Assembly: GCA_964433635.1 (NCBI GenBank)
Contig: CAYSSG010000002.1
Coordinates: forward strand, 46,855-110,854
Length of the DNA: 64,000 nucleotides
From: CAYSSG01 sp964433635
GTDB taxonomy: Bacteria; Atribacterota; Phoenicimicrobiia; Phoenicimicrobiales; Stramentimicrobiaceae
Direction: 5' to 3'
The stretch's first letter is position 1. Each line of letters begins with the position of its first letter. The notes beneath the pieces were generated by a model. The model was not told the origin of the DNA. It ran no database searches and was given only the letters and a program-made list of their open reading frames with translations. The position numbers were made by a program, and so were the translations under genes. Positions 24,355 to 33,673 of this stretch are shown here, piece by piece.

Positions 24355-26631
24355 ATGAAAAAAAGTTGTAAAAAAGATTTTCTGTTTTTTTTCTTTCTCA
24401 TTATTGTTTTCTTGTCTCTCTCTTTCCTATCCGTATCTGCCCAGGGATTAGATGATAATGAGGAAAAACAATTAAAAATATTTCAACTCTCACAAGTACT
24501 GGAAGAGGGGGATGGTTTCCCCCAACAGCATGCCTATTTAAAAAATGCTCTGGCTTATTTTCATCAGGAATATTTTGTTTTAGCCATCAGTGAATTGGAA
24601 AAAATAACCTACAATCATTTATATATTCCACTGTATTTTAAAGGTCAGATGCTCCAAGGAAGATGTTATGAGAAACTTGAGCGTTGGGAATCGGCTATTT
24701 ACACCTATCAGGAGCTGATGGATGAAGTTCCCTTCATGCAGGATTATCTTCTCTATTTTCTGGGGAAGACTTATCAGATGATTAATGATACCCGAAACGC
24801 TCTGGAATTTTTTCAAAAGCTAACAGAAGAATACCCGCATAGTACTCTCATTCCGCTCACCCGTTATCAGATTGCCTTAATCTATCTGCAAAATGAGCAG
24901 CTAACGCGATTTTTGCAGGAATCTCGTTCAGCGATCGATCTTTCCATGGATGATTCCTTTAAAGGATTCGTTCTTTCAAAAATGAATGATGTTTTATGGG
25001 AAGAGGGATTGTTGATTGATTCCTTAATCGTTCTGAAAGAACTGATTGAAAACCGTTATAACCGGGAACACATCTCCAGTGATGAGGATTTATTCGTGAG
25101 GCGGTACCAGGAAATCTGGCAGAAAGGTGACATTGCCATTATGCCGGATTTATCATTATTTTGTGCTGATATCCTGTTTTCCTCCCGGCAGTATAAAATA
25201 GCAGAGACACTATATGAACAGGTGATTGCCCTCTATCCAGATCAGATAGATTTAGCTCAGGTCTCTTATAATAAGGCGAGGACAATTCATTACCAGGGCG
25301 ACTATGTTCGGGCCATCGAACAATGCAGGTATATACTGAGTCATTTTGATAGGATTGATATTATTGTTAGAACATTATACCTGTATGCGGGTGCCTTATT
25401 ATCTTCCGGTAATCGCAGCCAGGCTTTGGAGAAATACCAGGAAATCATACAGAATTATCATGATAGCTACTATGCCCCGTCTTCTTATTTGCGCATTGCC
25501 GAGATTGAACGCTTACTGGGTAATGAAGAGGGAAATATCATGATATTGAATCAGCTGATCTCAGAATATCCCCAATCAGATCAATCCCGGGAAGCATGCT
25601 GGAATTTAGCTCGTTATTATACCAATCGTAATGCAATGCAGGAAGCCCTGAGTTATTACCGATTCATCCATGATCATTTTTCCCATAGCAGCATAGATGA
25701 TGATTCTCTCTTTTGGCTGGGAAAATTGCAGTACCAACTGAATCAAGAAGAGGGTATTTCATGGTTTCATCTGCTTTTAAACCAGTTTCCTGACAGTTAC
25801 TATACCTTTCGAATTCCCATGGAAGTCATAAAACCAAATCAGCATCTGAAAAATGTCATATCTCTGAGTAGTGAAAATACAGTGGAAATGTTTAAAAAAG
25901 ATTACTTTCCCAAAGATCCAACGGCTCAATATGCTGCTTATAAAGCTGAGGTATTACAAATTATCAGTCTTTATCCAGAGTCAATTTTAGAAACAGCTAT
26001 TGCTATGAAATACGAGCCAGATAACGCCTATCTGATGTATTTACTGACTGAGACGTATAGCTTGAATGGGGAATTCTATGCTTCCATCAGCTGGGCACAA
26101 GCACTGCTTAATCATTTTAAAGAAAAAGGAATGATTGAAAAAATGCCTTTACAGATCTGGCAGCACAATTTTCCTGTCTATTATAATTCGATTGTTAAAA
26201 AGCAGGCGGATCACTATGAATTGGATCCCTATCTGGTCTGGTCAACCATAAGAGAAGAGAGTCATTTCAGTCCTTGGATTGAGTCCAGTGCTGGAGCTGT
26301 GGGATTGATGCAGATCATGCCCTCTACAGGTGAGTGGATTGCTGAAAAGCTTAATGATATGAAGTTTCAGAATGATTTACTTTATCACCCTGATGTCAAT
26401 ATTCATTTAGGTTGCTGGTATCTGCAGTACCTGCAGGATAGATTTAGCAGGAACTATCATCTGGTGATTTCAGGCTATAATGCCGGACCGGGAGTTACCG
26501 ATCGCTGGGTTGAAACCATTGATATGACCGATCTGGACTCCTTTATAGAAAATATCCCTTACCAGGAGACTTCAGAGCATATCAAGAAAGTGCTGCGTTC
26601 CTACATGATCTATCAGATTATCTATTCATGA
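24355..26631 (+). CDS. Secreted TPR-containing soluble lytic transglycosylase (Slt70-like)
   Basis: This 758-residue protein cleaves peptidoglycan glycan strands to 1,6-anhydromuropeptides outside the cytoplasm. A signal peptide (about residues 1-31, ending SVSAQ) precedes a long helical region with repeated TPR-like units (for example WESAIYTYQELMDEVPF, NALEFFQKLTEEYP, QALEKYQEIIQNY). The C-terminal SLT domain (about 615-745) has the catalytic Glu in TIREESHFSPWIESSAGAVG, then LMQIMPSTGEWIA, NIHLGCWYLQYL and SGYNAGPG. The family's domain order is intact. The start lacks a strong ribosome site. Confidence 0.92.
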   Translation: MKKSCKKDFLFFFFLIIVFLSLSFLSVSAQGLDDNEEKQLKIFQLSQVLEEGDGFPQQHAYLKNALAYFHQEYFVLAISELEKITYNHLYIPLYFKGQMLQGRCYEKLERWESAIYTYQELMDEVPFMQDYLLYFLGKTYQMINDTRNALEFFQKLTEEYPHSTLIPLTRYQIALIYLQNEQLTRFLQESRSAIDLSMDDSFKGFVLSKMNDVLWEEGLLIDSLIVLKELIENRYNREHISSDEDLFVRRYQEIWQKGDIAIMPDLSLFCADILFSSRQYKIAETLYEQVIALYPDQIDLAQVSYNKARTIHYQGDYVRAIEQCRYILSHFDRIDIIVRTLYLYAGALLSSGNRSQALEKYQEIIQNYHDSYYAPSSYLRIAEIERLLGNEEGNIMILNQLISEYPQSDQSREACWNLARYYTNRNAMQEALSYYRFIHDHFSHSSIDDDSLFWLGKLQYQLNQEEGISWFHLLLNQFPDSYYTFRIPMEVIKPNQHLKNVISLSSENTVEMFKKDYFPKDPTAQYAAYKAEVLQIISLYPESILETAIAMKYEPDNAYLMYLLTETYSLNGEFYASISWAQALLNHFKEKGMIEKMPLQIWQHNFPVYYNSIVKKQADHYELDPYLVWSTIREESHFSPWIESSAGAVGLMQIMPSTGEWIAEKLNDMKFQNDLLYHPDVNIHLGCWYLQYLQDRFSRNYHLVISGYNAGPGVTDRWVETIDMTDLDSFIENIPYQETSEHIKKVLRSYMIYQIIYS

Positions 26632-26902
26632 GTATAAGCATAGCAGATTGGAAGGGTGAATGACCAATAATCTCATCCTTAACCGACCGATGAATCAATA
26701 GATGTAGTTTTTTCCTCTTTGATATTGATAGAAAATAACTGTATCATATTTAAAGATAGATAAGAAAATTGACAAGATTATAAAAAAACAATAAAATATT
26801 TTTAGAGGCCAGTTTCATTAGAAAAATTCTGTTGAATGACTGAAAGAATGCTTAGTTTGAATAAAGGATTTATTTTTTCAGACTTATGAAGGAGGAAAAT
26901 CG

Positions 26903-27088
26903 ATGGAAGAATATTTAACCGCAAAACAGGTGGCGGAATATTTACAGGTGAAGCCACTGACAATTTATCAATGGGCAAGGGAAGAAAAGATACCTGCTAT
27001 CAAAATCGGCAGGATATGGCGTTTCAAGAAAAACGCTATTGATACCTTTTTAGAGGAACAACTGCACAGTAAAGGTAAGAACAGGTAA
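26903..27088 (+). CDS. Small excisionase-family helix-turn-helix protein
   Basis: The 61-residue protein is a single MerR/excisionase-type DNA-binding domain. It opens with EEYLTAKQVAEYLQVKPLTIYQWAREEKIPAIKIGRIWRF (shown here as its two motifs joined: LTAKQVAEYLQV and IPAIKIGRIWRF), the standard HTH_17 layout. GGAGG lies 8-9 bases before the ATG. Such stand-alone proteins act as small transcription factors or recombination directionality factors; no integrase is adjacent, so the former is more likely. Confidence 0.85.
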   Translation: MEEYLTAKQVAEYLQVKPLTIYQWAREEKIPAIKIGRIWRFKKNAIDTFLEEQLHSKGKNR

Positions 27089-27129
27089 ACAAATATCTTT
27101 ACAGAGACTTAGAAAATAAATTTATTTTC

Positions 27130-27159
27130 TTGCAAAATGATATATCAATAGAGTAGAAT
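27130..27159 (+). promoter_or_regulatory. Possible promoter for the LysM/M23 gene
   Basis: TTGCAA (27130-27135) and TAGAAT (27154-27159) are spaced 18 bases. The pair lies about 115 bases before the chosen ATG. Moderate match only. Confidence 0.35.
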
Positions 27160-27273
27160 ATAAAAACAGTATAGTATTATAGCTATATTTTTTCCTCTCA
27201 CATAGTTTTTCATAGAGTCCATGTTACTTGGTCTTTGGTTTACAACTATAAAATTAATAGGTGTTACGGACTA

Positions 27274-29223
27274 ATGGATGATTGTAAAAGAAGCAGTTCT
27301 CGCTGCATATTCTGGGTAGCAGTTTTTTTTCTGTGCCTCAATTTGATGATTTTTGCAACTTCAGTTCATGTTTTCGCCCAGGAATATATAGAATATCAGG
27401 TCAAAGAAGGTGACTGTCTCTGGACCATTGCCCGCCAGTTTCAACTATCAATGCAAGAGGTTACCGAGATCAACGATATTGAACAGGAGCAAATCTTATC
27501 CCCCGGTGCATCACTGAAGATTCCCCAGAACAAGATTCTTATTTCCGATCAGAATACAAATTCCCAAGCCCTCGTTCACACAGTACAAAAAGGAGAAAGT
27601 CTTTGGGACATTGCCCAGCAATATCGTTTATCATTAGATTACATTTCGTCATTCAATAATCTAAAGCAGCCGGACTCCCTTTATATAGGACAGGAAATTA
27701 AAATCCCTATCGATTGCTCAGGAAAAGATGAAAAAATTCAGGAAGAACGACAACCTGACCTTTCCTTCGAAACAGAACATTCAAATCTTCAGGGAATGAG
27801 TATCAGCTTAAACCAGGAATTCAGAGAGCTGGTCCAGGAAGAAATGGAATATGTTGTTAAACCGGGCGAAAATCTATGGACTATTGCACAAAATTATCAT
27901 ATTTCATTGAAAGATATATCACAGATCAATCATTTAGAAGATGAAGAAAAACTATCGATAGGACAGATAATTAAGATACCCCTGGGTGGTGGACTGAGAG
28001 ATAAAAAAGAAGAGCCGATACAGAATAAAGAGAAGCTTGAATTCAAATGGGTGGAACATATTGTTGAAGCCGGAGAAAATATCTCTATAATTGCGCAAAA
28101 ATATCATGTTCCCACCGAAACAATTTGCCAATTAAATCAAATAACGCAGCAGGAATATGTCTTTCCGGGGCAGAGGCTTAAAATCAAAGAAGTCAATCCC
28201 GTAGAAGGTGCAGTTCAATCAGTGGCTGAAAAGGATCAAAACCATCCCAATCAACAGGAAGATACTGCATCTACCGGAGAGGAATGTCAGCCAATCTATT
28301 ATACTGTCAGGTCAGGTGATACATTATGGAGCATCGCACAGCATTTCAGTGTCTCAATGGAGAGCATTGTTGCTGTTAATTATCTAAGCAATAAGGATGT
28401 TCTTTCAGTCGGCCAGAATTTGGAGATACCCGCTCTGGGAGGAGTCGGCCGTGACAATAACAAGATACAGACGGTCATTTATAAGGTAGTCAAAGGTGAT
28501 ACTCTCTGGAATATTGCCCAGAAGTTTGATGTTACCATGGTTGATATTATCAATATAAATCAATTACAGAATGTTACCAGTCTTGCTATCGGTCAAAAAC
28601 TGAATATCCCTGCCACCGAATTGGCTGCCAGACAGGAGACAAAAAAGGCTGCAGTTGCCCAGGAGGAAAAACCAAAGGATATCATTCACTATGTACAGAA
28701 GGGAGAAACCCTGTGGGAAATTTGTAGAAAGTATCAGGTAAGCATGCAGTCTGTTACCAGTGCCAATCATATAAGCGAGAGCAGTAGAATTATTATTGGG
28801 CAGAAACTTGTGATTCCCAATGTCAGGGGTTCATCCCTCTCATCTCGTTCTTTTATCTGGCCTTTAAACGGATTAATTACCTCCCAATTTGGAATAAGGA
28901 CTCTGGGAGGTAGAAGAGACTATCATACGGGAATAGATATTGACGGCCCGACCGGGGCTTCCATCAGAGCTGCTGAAAGTGGTAAGGTTAGTTTCAGCGG
29001 TAATATCAGCGGCTATGGAAATGTAGTGATTATTGATCACGCCGGTGGCTATTCCACTGTATATGCCCATAATTCAAGTAATCTGGTGAAGAAAGGGCAG
29101 AATGTCAGTAAAGGGGATATCATTGCCCGATTAGGGGCTACCGGGAATGCTACAGGCTCTCACCTGCATTTTGAAATAAGGGAAAGCGGAAAACCTGCCA
29201 ATCCTTTAAATTACTTGCCCTAA
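27274..29223 (+). CDS. Secreted cell-wall hydrolase: seven LysM repeats plus M23 (LytM) peptidase
   Basis: This protein of about 649 residues has a signal peptide ending near VHVFAQ. Seven LysM peptidoglycan-binding repeats follow, each opening with a G-D/E-x-L-W-x-I-A-type core: CLWTIARQF, SLWDIAQQY, NLWTIAQNY, NISIIAQKY, TLWSIAQHF, TLWNIAQKF and TLWEICRKY. The C-terminal M23 domain has the zinc ligands in YHTGIDID (His at about 551) and HLHFEIRE (about 630), with YSTVYAHN between, so it should be an active endopeptidase. Repeat 4 is the most divergent. The frame is open 13 codons upstream of ATG 27274, from a TTG. Confidence 0.93.
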   Translation: MDDCKRSSSRCIFWVAVFFLCLNLMIFATSVHVFAQEYIEYQVKEGDCLWTIARQFQLSMQEVTEINDIEQEQILSPGASLKIPQNKILISDQNTNSQALVHTVQKGESLWDIAQQYRLSLDYISSFNNLKQPDSLYIGQEIKIPIDCSGKDEKIQEERQPDLSFETEHSNLQGMSISLNQEFRELVQEEMEYVVKPGENLWTIAQNYHISLKDISQINHLEDEEKLSIGQIIKIPLGGGLRDKKEEPIQNKEKLEFKWVEHIVEAGENISIIAQKYHVPTETICQLNQITQQEYVFPGQRLKIKEVNPVEGAVQSVAEKDQNHPNQQEDTASTGEECQPIYYTVRSGDTLWSIAQHFSVSMESIVAVNYLSNKDVLSVGQNLEIPALGGVGRDNNKIQTVIYKVVKGDTLWNIAQKFDVTMVDIININQLQNVTSLAIGQKLNIPATELAARQETKKAAVAQEEKPKDIIHYVQKGETLWEICRKYQVSMQSVTSANHISESSRIIIGQKLVIPNVRGSSLSSRSFIWPLNGLITSQFGIRTLGGRRDYHTGIDIDGPTGASIRAAESGKVSFSGNISGYGNVVIIDHAGGYSTVYAHNSSNLVKKGQNVSKGDIIARLGATGNATGSHLHFEIRESGKPANPLNYLP

Positions 29224-29403
29224 TAAGCCACAACCATCTCATCGCAGCAGTAAGTATAGTATGGATTTTCAATCATTTATCTTCCGGTTTTTATCAAGTA
29301 GAGCTTAAAATTTTTCACACCTGAAAGTATATTATGAGGGTTTTAGTTTTCCGTTCATTCTCCCATTTTTCTATAGAGCATGATACTATACGATGATTAC
29401 AAT

Positions 29404-29432
29404 TTGACCTGACAATCGTTCTGATGTAAAAT
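29404..29432 (+). promoter_or_regulatory. Sigma-70-type promoter for the carD-like gene
   Basis: TTGACC (29404-29409) and TAAAAT (29427-29432) are spaced 17 bases. Predicted transcription starts near 29440, before both candidate start codons of the downstream gene. Confidence 0.6.
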
Positions 29433-29513
29433 GTATATAACAGATTATTTGAAGAAATTGATAGAGTGATAGAGTATTTCGGAGGTGAAGGCGGATTCCA
29501 TCATCCGTTTTTT

Positions 29514-30026
29514 ATGTTTAAAATTGGAGATAAAGTAGCCCATCCCATATTTGGGGTTGGAAATATTGCCAATATTGAAGAAAAACATATCCTGGATAAG
29601 GATGAAAAATATTACATTCTCGATTTATACACAAATCAGATGACCCTTATGATTCCCATCGGGAGAGCTAAGGACATCGGTTTGAGGAAAATCATCAGTA
29701 AAGATAAAATTCCTGAAGTGCTGGATATACTGGGTTATGAAATGGATGTAATGGAGCAGGATTATAAGTCCCGGATTAAAAAGCAAATGGAGCTGGTTGA
29801 CAGCGGTAATTTAAAGAAAGTTGCTCAGGTGGTAAGGAATTATAATCGACGAAAAAGAACAGAAACACTTTCTGCTACTGAAAAAAGCTTGCTGGAAAGA
29901 GCAAGAAAGATTTTAACCAGCGAAATCAAAGCAGTTTACGGTATTGATGATAATGAGGCAAAGTTGATTGTTAGGGAACATCTGAAAAAGGAAGAGCAAA
30001 GAACCCAGGAACTGAAGAAATCATAA
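29514..30026 (+). CDS. CarD/CdnL-family RNA-polymerase-interacting regulator
   Basis: About 170 residues. The N-terminal Tudor-like domain (MFKIGDKVAHPIFGVGNIANIEEK, here split as FKIGDKVAHPIFGVG and NIANIEEK) binds the RNA polymerase beta subunit. The C-terminal helical domain (NYNRRKRTETLSATEKSLLE) contacts promoter DNA and stabilises open complexes. ATG 29514 matches the family start but lacks a good site; a GTG at 29466 would add 16 residues, and a GGAGGTGA at 29480 fits neither well. folD follows 17 bases later, so the pair is probably co-transcribed. Confidence 0.88.
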   Translation: MFKIGDKVAHPIFGVGNIANIEEKHILDKDEKYYILDLYTNQMTLMIPIGRAKDIGLRKIISKDKIPEVLDILGYEMDVMEQDYKSRIKKQMELVDSGNLKKVAQVVRNYNRRKRTETLSATEKSLLERARKILTSEIKAVYGIDDNEAKLIVREHLKKEEQRTQELKKS

Positions 30027-30043
30027 CTAAAAGAGGACATGTA

Positions 30044-30940
30044 ATGGATCATGATGATCGAATCATTAACGGGAAAAAGATTGCTTCCAGTATTGAAAAT
30101 GAATTAGATGCCAGAGTAAGTGAATTTACTCAAAAATCGGGAGTGAATCCCAAGCTTTCTGTCATTATATTAGGTCAGGACCCGGCCTCCCTATTTTATG
30201 TTCGAATGATCGAGAAAAGCTGTCAGAAAGTTCATTTTTCTTTTGAGAAACACAATTTGGATAAGGCAGCATCCGAGGAAGATTTACTTAATTTACTAGA
30301 ACAACTGAACCATGATAAAAACGTACATGGAATCATCGTTCAGACTCCTTTACCCAGACAGATCAACCAGGAACATATTCAGGAAGCTGTACATCCGGAT
30401 AAAGACGTGGATTGTTTTAATCCCATAAACATGGGGAAATTGGCAATGGGAGGTCCGACTTTTTTACCCTGTACCCCTAATGCAGTTTTTGAAATCCTGA
30501 CAAGAGAAAAAATCGGCATAGAGGGTAAACATGTTGTGATTGTCGGAAGAAGCAGTATTGTCGGTAAACCTTTGGCCCTTATTCTTTTATTAAAGAAACC
30601 TAATGCCAATGCGACGGTAACGGTCTGTCATTCCAGAACACCAGATCTGTCAATTTTTACCCGCAAAGCAGATATTATCGTCGCAGCTGCAGGACGTGCC
30701 CGATTAATCAGGGGAGAAATGGTTCAGGAAAATACAATCGTCATTGATGTCGGCACGAATGAGGTAGACGGAAAACTGGTTGGTGATGTTGATTTTGATG
30801 AGGTTTCCAGGGTTGCTTCCAGAATAACACCAGTTCCCGGTGGAGTGGGTCCGGTTACTAATATGATGCTCATGCAAAACACACTTCAAGCTGCCATAAA
30901 GCAGTGGGAAAAAGAAAAAAATCAGCAAGAGAATCAGTAG
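30044..30940 (+). CDS. folD: FolD-type methylenetetrahydrofolate dehydrogenase/cyclohydrolase with altered active site
   Basis: A 298-residue C1-folate enzyme interconverting methylene-, methenyl- and formyl-tetrahydrofolate. Family landmarks are GQDPASLFYVRMIEKS, VQTPLPRQI, HPDKDVDCFNPINMGKL, PCTPNAVFEIL, GRSSIVGKPLALILL and ITPVPGGVGPVTNMML. The catalytic Lys of the Y-x-x-x-K motif (human Lys56) is replaced by Ile56 (Y52-V-R-M-I56), and the usual DVDGFHP is DVDCFNP. In characterised FolD enzymes loss of this Lys abolishes cyclohydrolase activity, so this copy may be dehydrogenase-only or depend on a separate cyclohydrolase. The gene ends six bases from convergent mnmG. Confidence 0.9.
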   Translation: MDHDDRIINGKKIASSIENELDARVSEFTQKSGVNPKLSVIILGQDPASLFYVRMIEKSCQKVHFSFEKHNLDKAASEEDLLNLLEQLNHDKNVHGIIVQTPLPRQINQEHIQEAVHPDKDVDCFNPINMGKLAMGGPTFLPCTPNAVFEILTREKIGIEGKHVVIVGRSSIVGKPLALILLLKKPNANATVTVCHSRTPDLSIFTRKADIIVAAAGRARLIRGEMVQENTIVIDVGTNEVDGKLVGDVDFDEVSRVASRITPVPGGVGPVTNMMLMQNTLQAAIKQWEKEKNQQENQ

Positions 30941-30946
30941 ATATGA

Positions 30947-32833
30947 TTAACTCGCAGATTTTTTTCGGCTTCTTTTTATCTTTTCCAAATGAATCATGAG
31001 AGCGGAGATATCAGAAGGGGTAATACCGGGTATTCTTTGGGCCTGGCCCAAGGATACAGGTCTTATTTCGGTAAACCTCTGTTTTCCTTCATGTGAAATT
31101 CCATACAATTGTGAATAATTCATATCGTCTGGAATTTTACATGCTTCATTCTTTTTAAATCGCCTGACTTCTTCCTCCTGACGCTTAATATAACCGGAAT
31201 ACTTAATTTGTATTTCTACCTGATTAATCACTTCCGGATCCAATACTGGTCTTTCAGCATCGAATGGGGCAGTATCAGCATAACGCAATTGAGGTCTGGT
31301 CAGCAATTCAGACAGGGTAACCGGCTTTTGAAGGGGAGAGGTTTTTAAGCTGACAAGTTTCTTGTTGGTCTGCTCATCCGGGTATATTTTCAGATGATGA
31401 AGGCGGATTTTTTCCTTTTCGATTGCTTCCTTTTTTGCCAGGAATTTTTGATATCTTTCTTCAGAGATTAGCCTGTATTGATAACCATAGGGTGTAAGCC
31501 GTAAGTCAGCATTATCCTGACGAAGTAGAAGCCGGTATTCTGCCAAGCCGGTTCTCAGCCGGTATGGTTCGGTAATACCTTTGGTTACCAGATCATCAAT
31601 TTCTACCGCTATATAGGCTTGAGAACGGTCCAGAATGAACGGATCCTCATGATTTAACAGTTGAACAGCATTGATGCCGGCAATCAATCCCTGTTCGGCA
31701 GCTTCTTCATAGCCGGATGTCCCGTTGATCTGACCTGCCAGAAACAATCCTTTAATTTGTTTGGTCTCCAGTGAATATTTAAGTTGATGTGGCAGGATAA
31801 CATCATATTCAATTGCATATCCGTAACGTATGATCTGACACTTTTCCAATCCCCTGACCGTCTGCAATGCTTCCAGCTGAGCGACAGGAGGAAGGCTGGT
31901 AAAAAAACCCTGTAGGTAAATTTCCTCTGTTGCGTCGCTCTCCGGCTCAAGAAACAGCTGATGAGAGGTATGATGAGGAAAACGAATGATTTTATCTTCG
32001 ATGGAAGGACAATATCGGGTAGCAGTGCTCTGAATCGTACCATTGACCAGAGGGATTTGATGAATATATTTTTGAATTACCTGATGTGTTTTACTGTTGG
32101 TTCTCGTCATATAGATTGTATGTTGGGAATAGATTCTTTTTTCAGATTCATAAGAGAAGGCAAAAGGTTCATTGGCGCTTTTTTGTTCGTCTAAGTTTGT
32201 AAAATCAATACTTCTTCTGTCAATCCTGGGTGGTGTACAGGTATTCAATCGAATGATTTGAAAGCCAAGTTCATGAAGTTGGTTGGCTAAATCGGCAGAA
32301 GCAATCTCTCCGGCTCTGCCGGCAGGAAAATGAATCTTACCGACATAGATCATACCATTTAAAAATGTTCCTGTTGTGATAATGACAACAGGAGCATGTA
32401 ATTGTATTCCACTCTGCAGGAGTACACCATCCGTCTGATTATTTTTAATGACTAAACCGGTTACCATTCCCTGGACCAGAGAGAGGACGGGTTGATTCTG
32501 GATAGTTTGAATCATCTTCTCCTTATATCTGTTCTTATCAACCTGCGCACGCAATGCCCACATAGCAGGTCCCTTGCTGGTATTCAGCATGCGGATATGA
32601 AGTGTTGACTGGTCGGTAATTTTAGCCAGTTCGCCCCCCAATGCATCAATCTCTCTGGCTACATGACCTTTCCCCGGTCCGCCAATCGAAGGGTTACAGG
32701 GTAATAGGGCAATATTATCTATATTTGAAGTGACCAGCAGAGTCTTGGCTCCACGTCGGGCAGCTGCCAGTGCTGCTTCACATCCTGCATGACCTGCACC
32801 GACAATGATAACATCATATTGAAAATGGCTCAT
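30947..32833 (-). CDS. mnmG: tRNA uridine-5-carboxymethylaminomethyl modification enzyme MnmG (GidA)
   Basis: A 628-residue FAD-dependent protein that works with MnmE to modify the wobble uridine of several tRNAs. Visible are the N-terminal FAD motif VGAGHAGCEAALAAARRG, the GidA signature NPSIGGPGKGHVAREIDALG, the second signature GLFLAGQINGTSGYEEAAEQG and the C-terminal helical MnmE-binding region ending with GITPSDISALMIHL. Length is normal. No mnmE is seen nearby. It is divergent from the tRNA-Ser(GCU) gene and convergent with folD. Confidence 0.95.
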   Translation of the reverse strand: MSHFQYDVIIVGAGHAGCEAALAAARRGAKTLLVTSNIDNIALLPCNPSIGGPGKGHVAREIDALGGELAKITDQSTLHIRMLNTSKGPAMWALRAQVDKNRYKEKMIQTIQNQPVLSLVQGMVTGLVIKNNQTDGVLLQSGIQLHAPVVIITTGTFLNGMIYVGKIHFPAGRAGEIASADLANQLHELGFQIIRLNTCTPPRIDRRSIDFTNLDEQKSANEPFAFSYESEKRIYSQHTIYMTRTNSKTHQVIQKYIHQIPLVNGTIQSTATRYCPSIEDKIIRFPHHTSHQLFLEPESDATEEIYLQGFFTSLPPVAQLEALQTVRGLEKCQIIRYGYAIEYDVILPHQLKYSLETKQIKGLFLAGQINGTSGYEEAAEQGLIAGINAVQLLNHEDPFILDRSQAYIAVEIDDLVTKGITEPYRLRTGLAEYRLLLRQDNADLRLTPYGYQYRLISEERYQKFLAKKEAIEKEKIRLHHLKIYPDEQTNKKLVSLKTSPLQKPVTLSELLTRPQLRYADTAPFDAERPVLDPEVINQVEIQIKYSGYIKRQEEEVRRFKKNEACKIPDDMNYSQLYGISHEGKQRFTEIRPVSLGQAQRIPGITPSDISALMIHLEKIKRSRKKSAS

Positions 32834-32939
32834 CTTTATTTATAAAATCTCCCCAGTAGTATCTTAATTAAAGAAGATAGCACATTCCTGGATATTTTTC
32901 ATCTATTTACTATCATTTTACTTTTATTTTTTTCAGTTC

Positions 32940-32968
32940 TTGCCCTCAAAAAAGGATTATGTTATACT
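32940..32968 (+). promoter_or_regulatory. Promoter for tRNA-Ser(GCU)
   Basis: TTGCCC (32940-32945) and TATACT (32963-32968) are spaced exactly 17 bases, and the -10 ends six bases before the first tRNA base. Confidence 0.7.
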
Positions 32969-32974
32969 TGAATC

Positions 32975-33069
32975 GGAGAGATGACCGAGTGGTCGAAGGT
33001 GGTTGCCTGCTAAGCAATTGAGTGGATCTTAAATCCGCTCCGAGGGTTCGAATCCCTCTCTCTCCGCCA
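32975..33069 (+). tRNA. tRNA-Ser(GCU)
   Basis: The acceptor stem GGAGAGA pairs with TCTCTCC; the discriminator is G (33066) and the CCA is encoded (33067-33069). The anticodon loop CTGCTAA gives GCU, reading AGC/AGU codons. The long variable arm (around GAGTGGATCTTAAATCCGCTC) and the GGTTCGAATCC T-loop confirm a class II tRNA-Ser. Confidence 0.95.
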
Positions 33070-33119
33070 TTTTTTTATTCCCCCGGAAATTGAGCTCATT
33101 TGAGGAGGTTTGAATTTAA

Positions 33120-33632
33120 ATGACTCTTGATTCGAACCGATACAATTTATCAGATATTACAATTCGCAACAACCTGCAGTATGGAGATATGGGATTTGTA
33201 CTGTCGTTGCATGGCCAGGTATACAATCAGGAGTATGGTTTTAACCATGAATTTGAAGCTTATGTTGCCGAAGGACTGGCTGAATTTGCCAGAGAATACC
33301 GGGAAAGCAAAAGCTGTCTATGGATTGCAGAGACCGGAAATATGACTGCGGGTTGTATCGCAATTTTGGAGAGGCCAAATGAACAGGCCCAATTACGCTG
33401 GTTTATAGTCCATCCTGAATTCCGGGGATTAAAATTAGGGAAATGCTTAATGGAAAAGGCAATAGAATTCTGCAGACATGCCGGCTATCGCCAGATTTTT
33501 CTCTGGACATTGCATCATCTTGATGCAGCAAGAGCAATCTATGAGATGAATGGATTTAAATTGGGAGAACAAAAGAAACACTTTCTATGGGGTCAGCATT
33601 TGATTGAAGAATATTACATTCTAGTTCTCTGA
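33120..33632 (+). CDS. GNAT-family N-acetyltransferase
   Basis: A 170-residue acetyl-CoA-dependent acetyltransferase. The core RWFIVHPEFRGLKLGKCLMEKAIEFC contains the acetyl-CoA pyrophosphate loop (R-G-L-K-L-G-K, canonical R/Q-x-x-G-x-G/A). The C-terminal ARAIYEMNGFKLGEQKKH segment is also typical. A GAGGAGG site precedes the ATG. The substrate is unknown. It follows tRNA-Ser(GCU) by 50 bases and precedes pspC. Confidence 0.85.
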   Translation: MTLDSNRYNLSDITIRNNLQYGDMGFVLSLHGQVYNQEYGFNHEFEAYVAEGLAEFAREYRESKSCLWIAETGNMTAGCIAILERPNEQAQLRWFIVHPEFRGLKLGKCLMEKAIEFCRHAGYRQIFLWTLHHLDAARAIYEMNGFKLGEQKKHFLWGQHLIEEYYILVL

Positions 33633-33673
33633 ACAAGTGAAAAAAACCTTATTTTCTTTATTGAGGAGGTTTT

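Noticed and set aside
27400..28830. Repeated DNA segments resembling a repeat array
   Set aside because: They are diverged coding repeats for LysM domains, with no constant spacer as in CRISPR.
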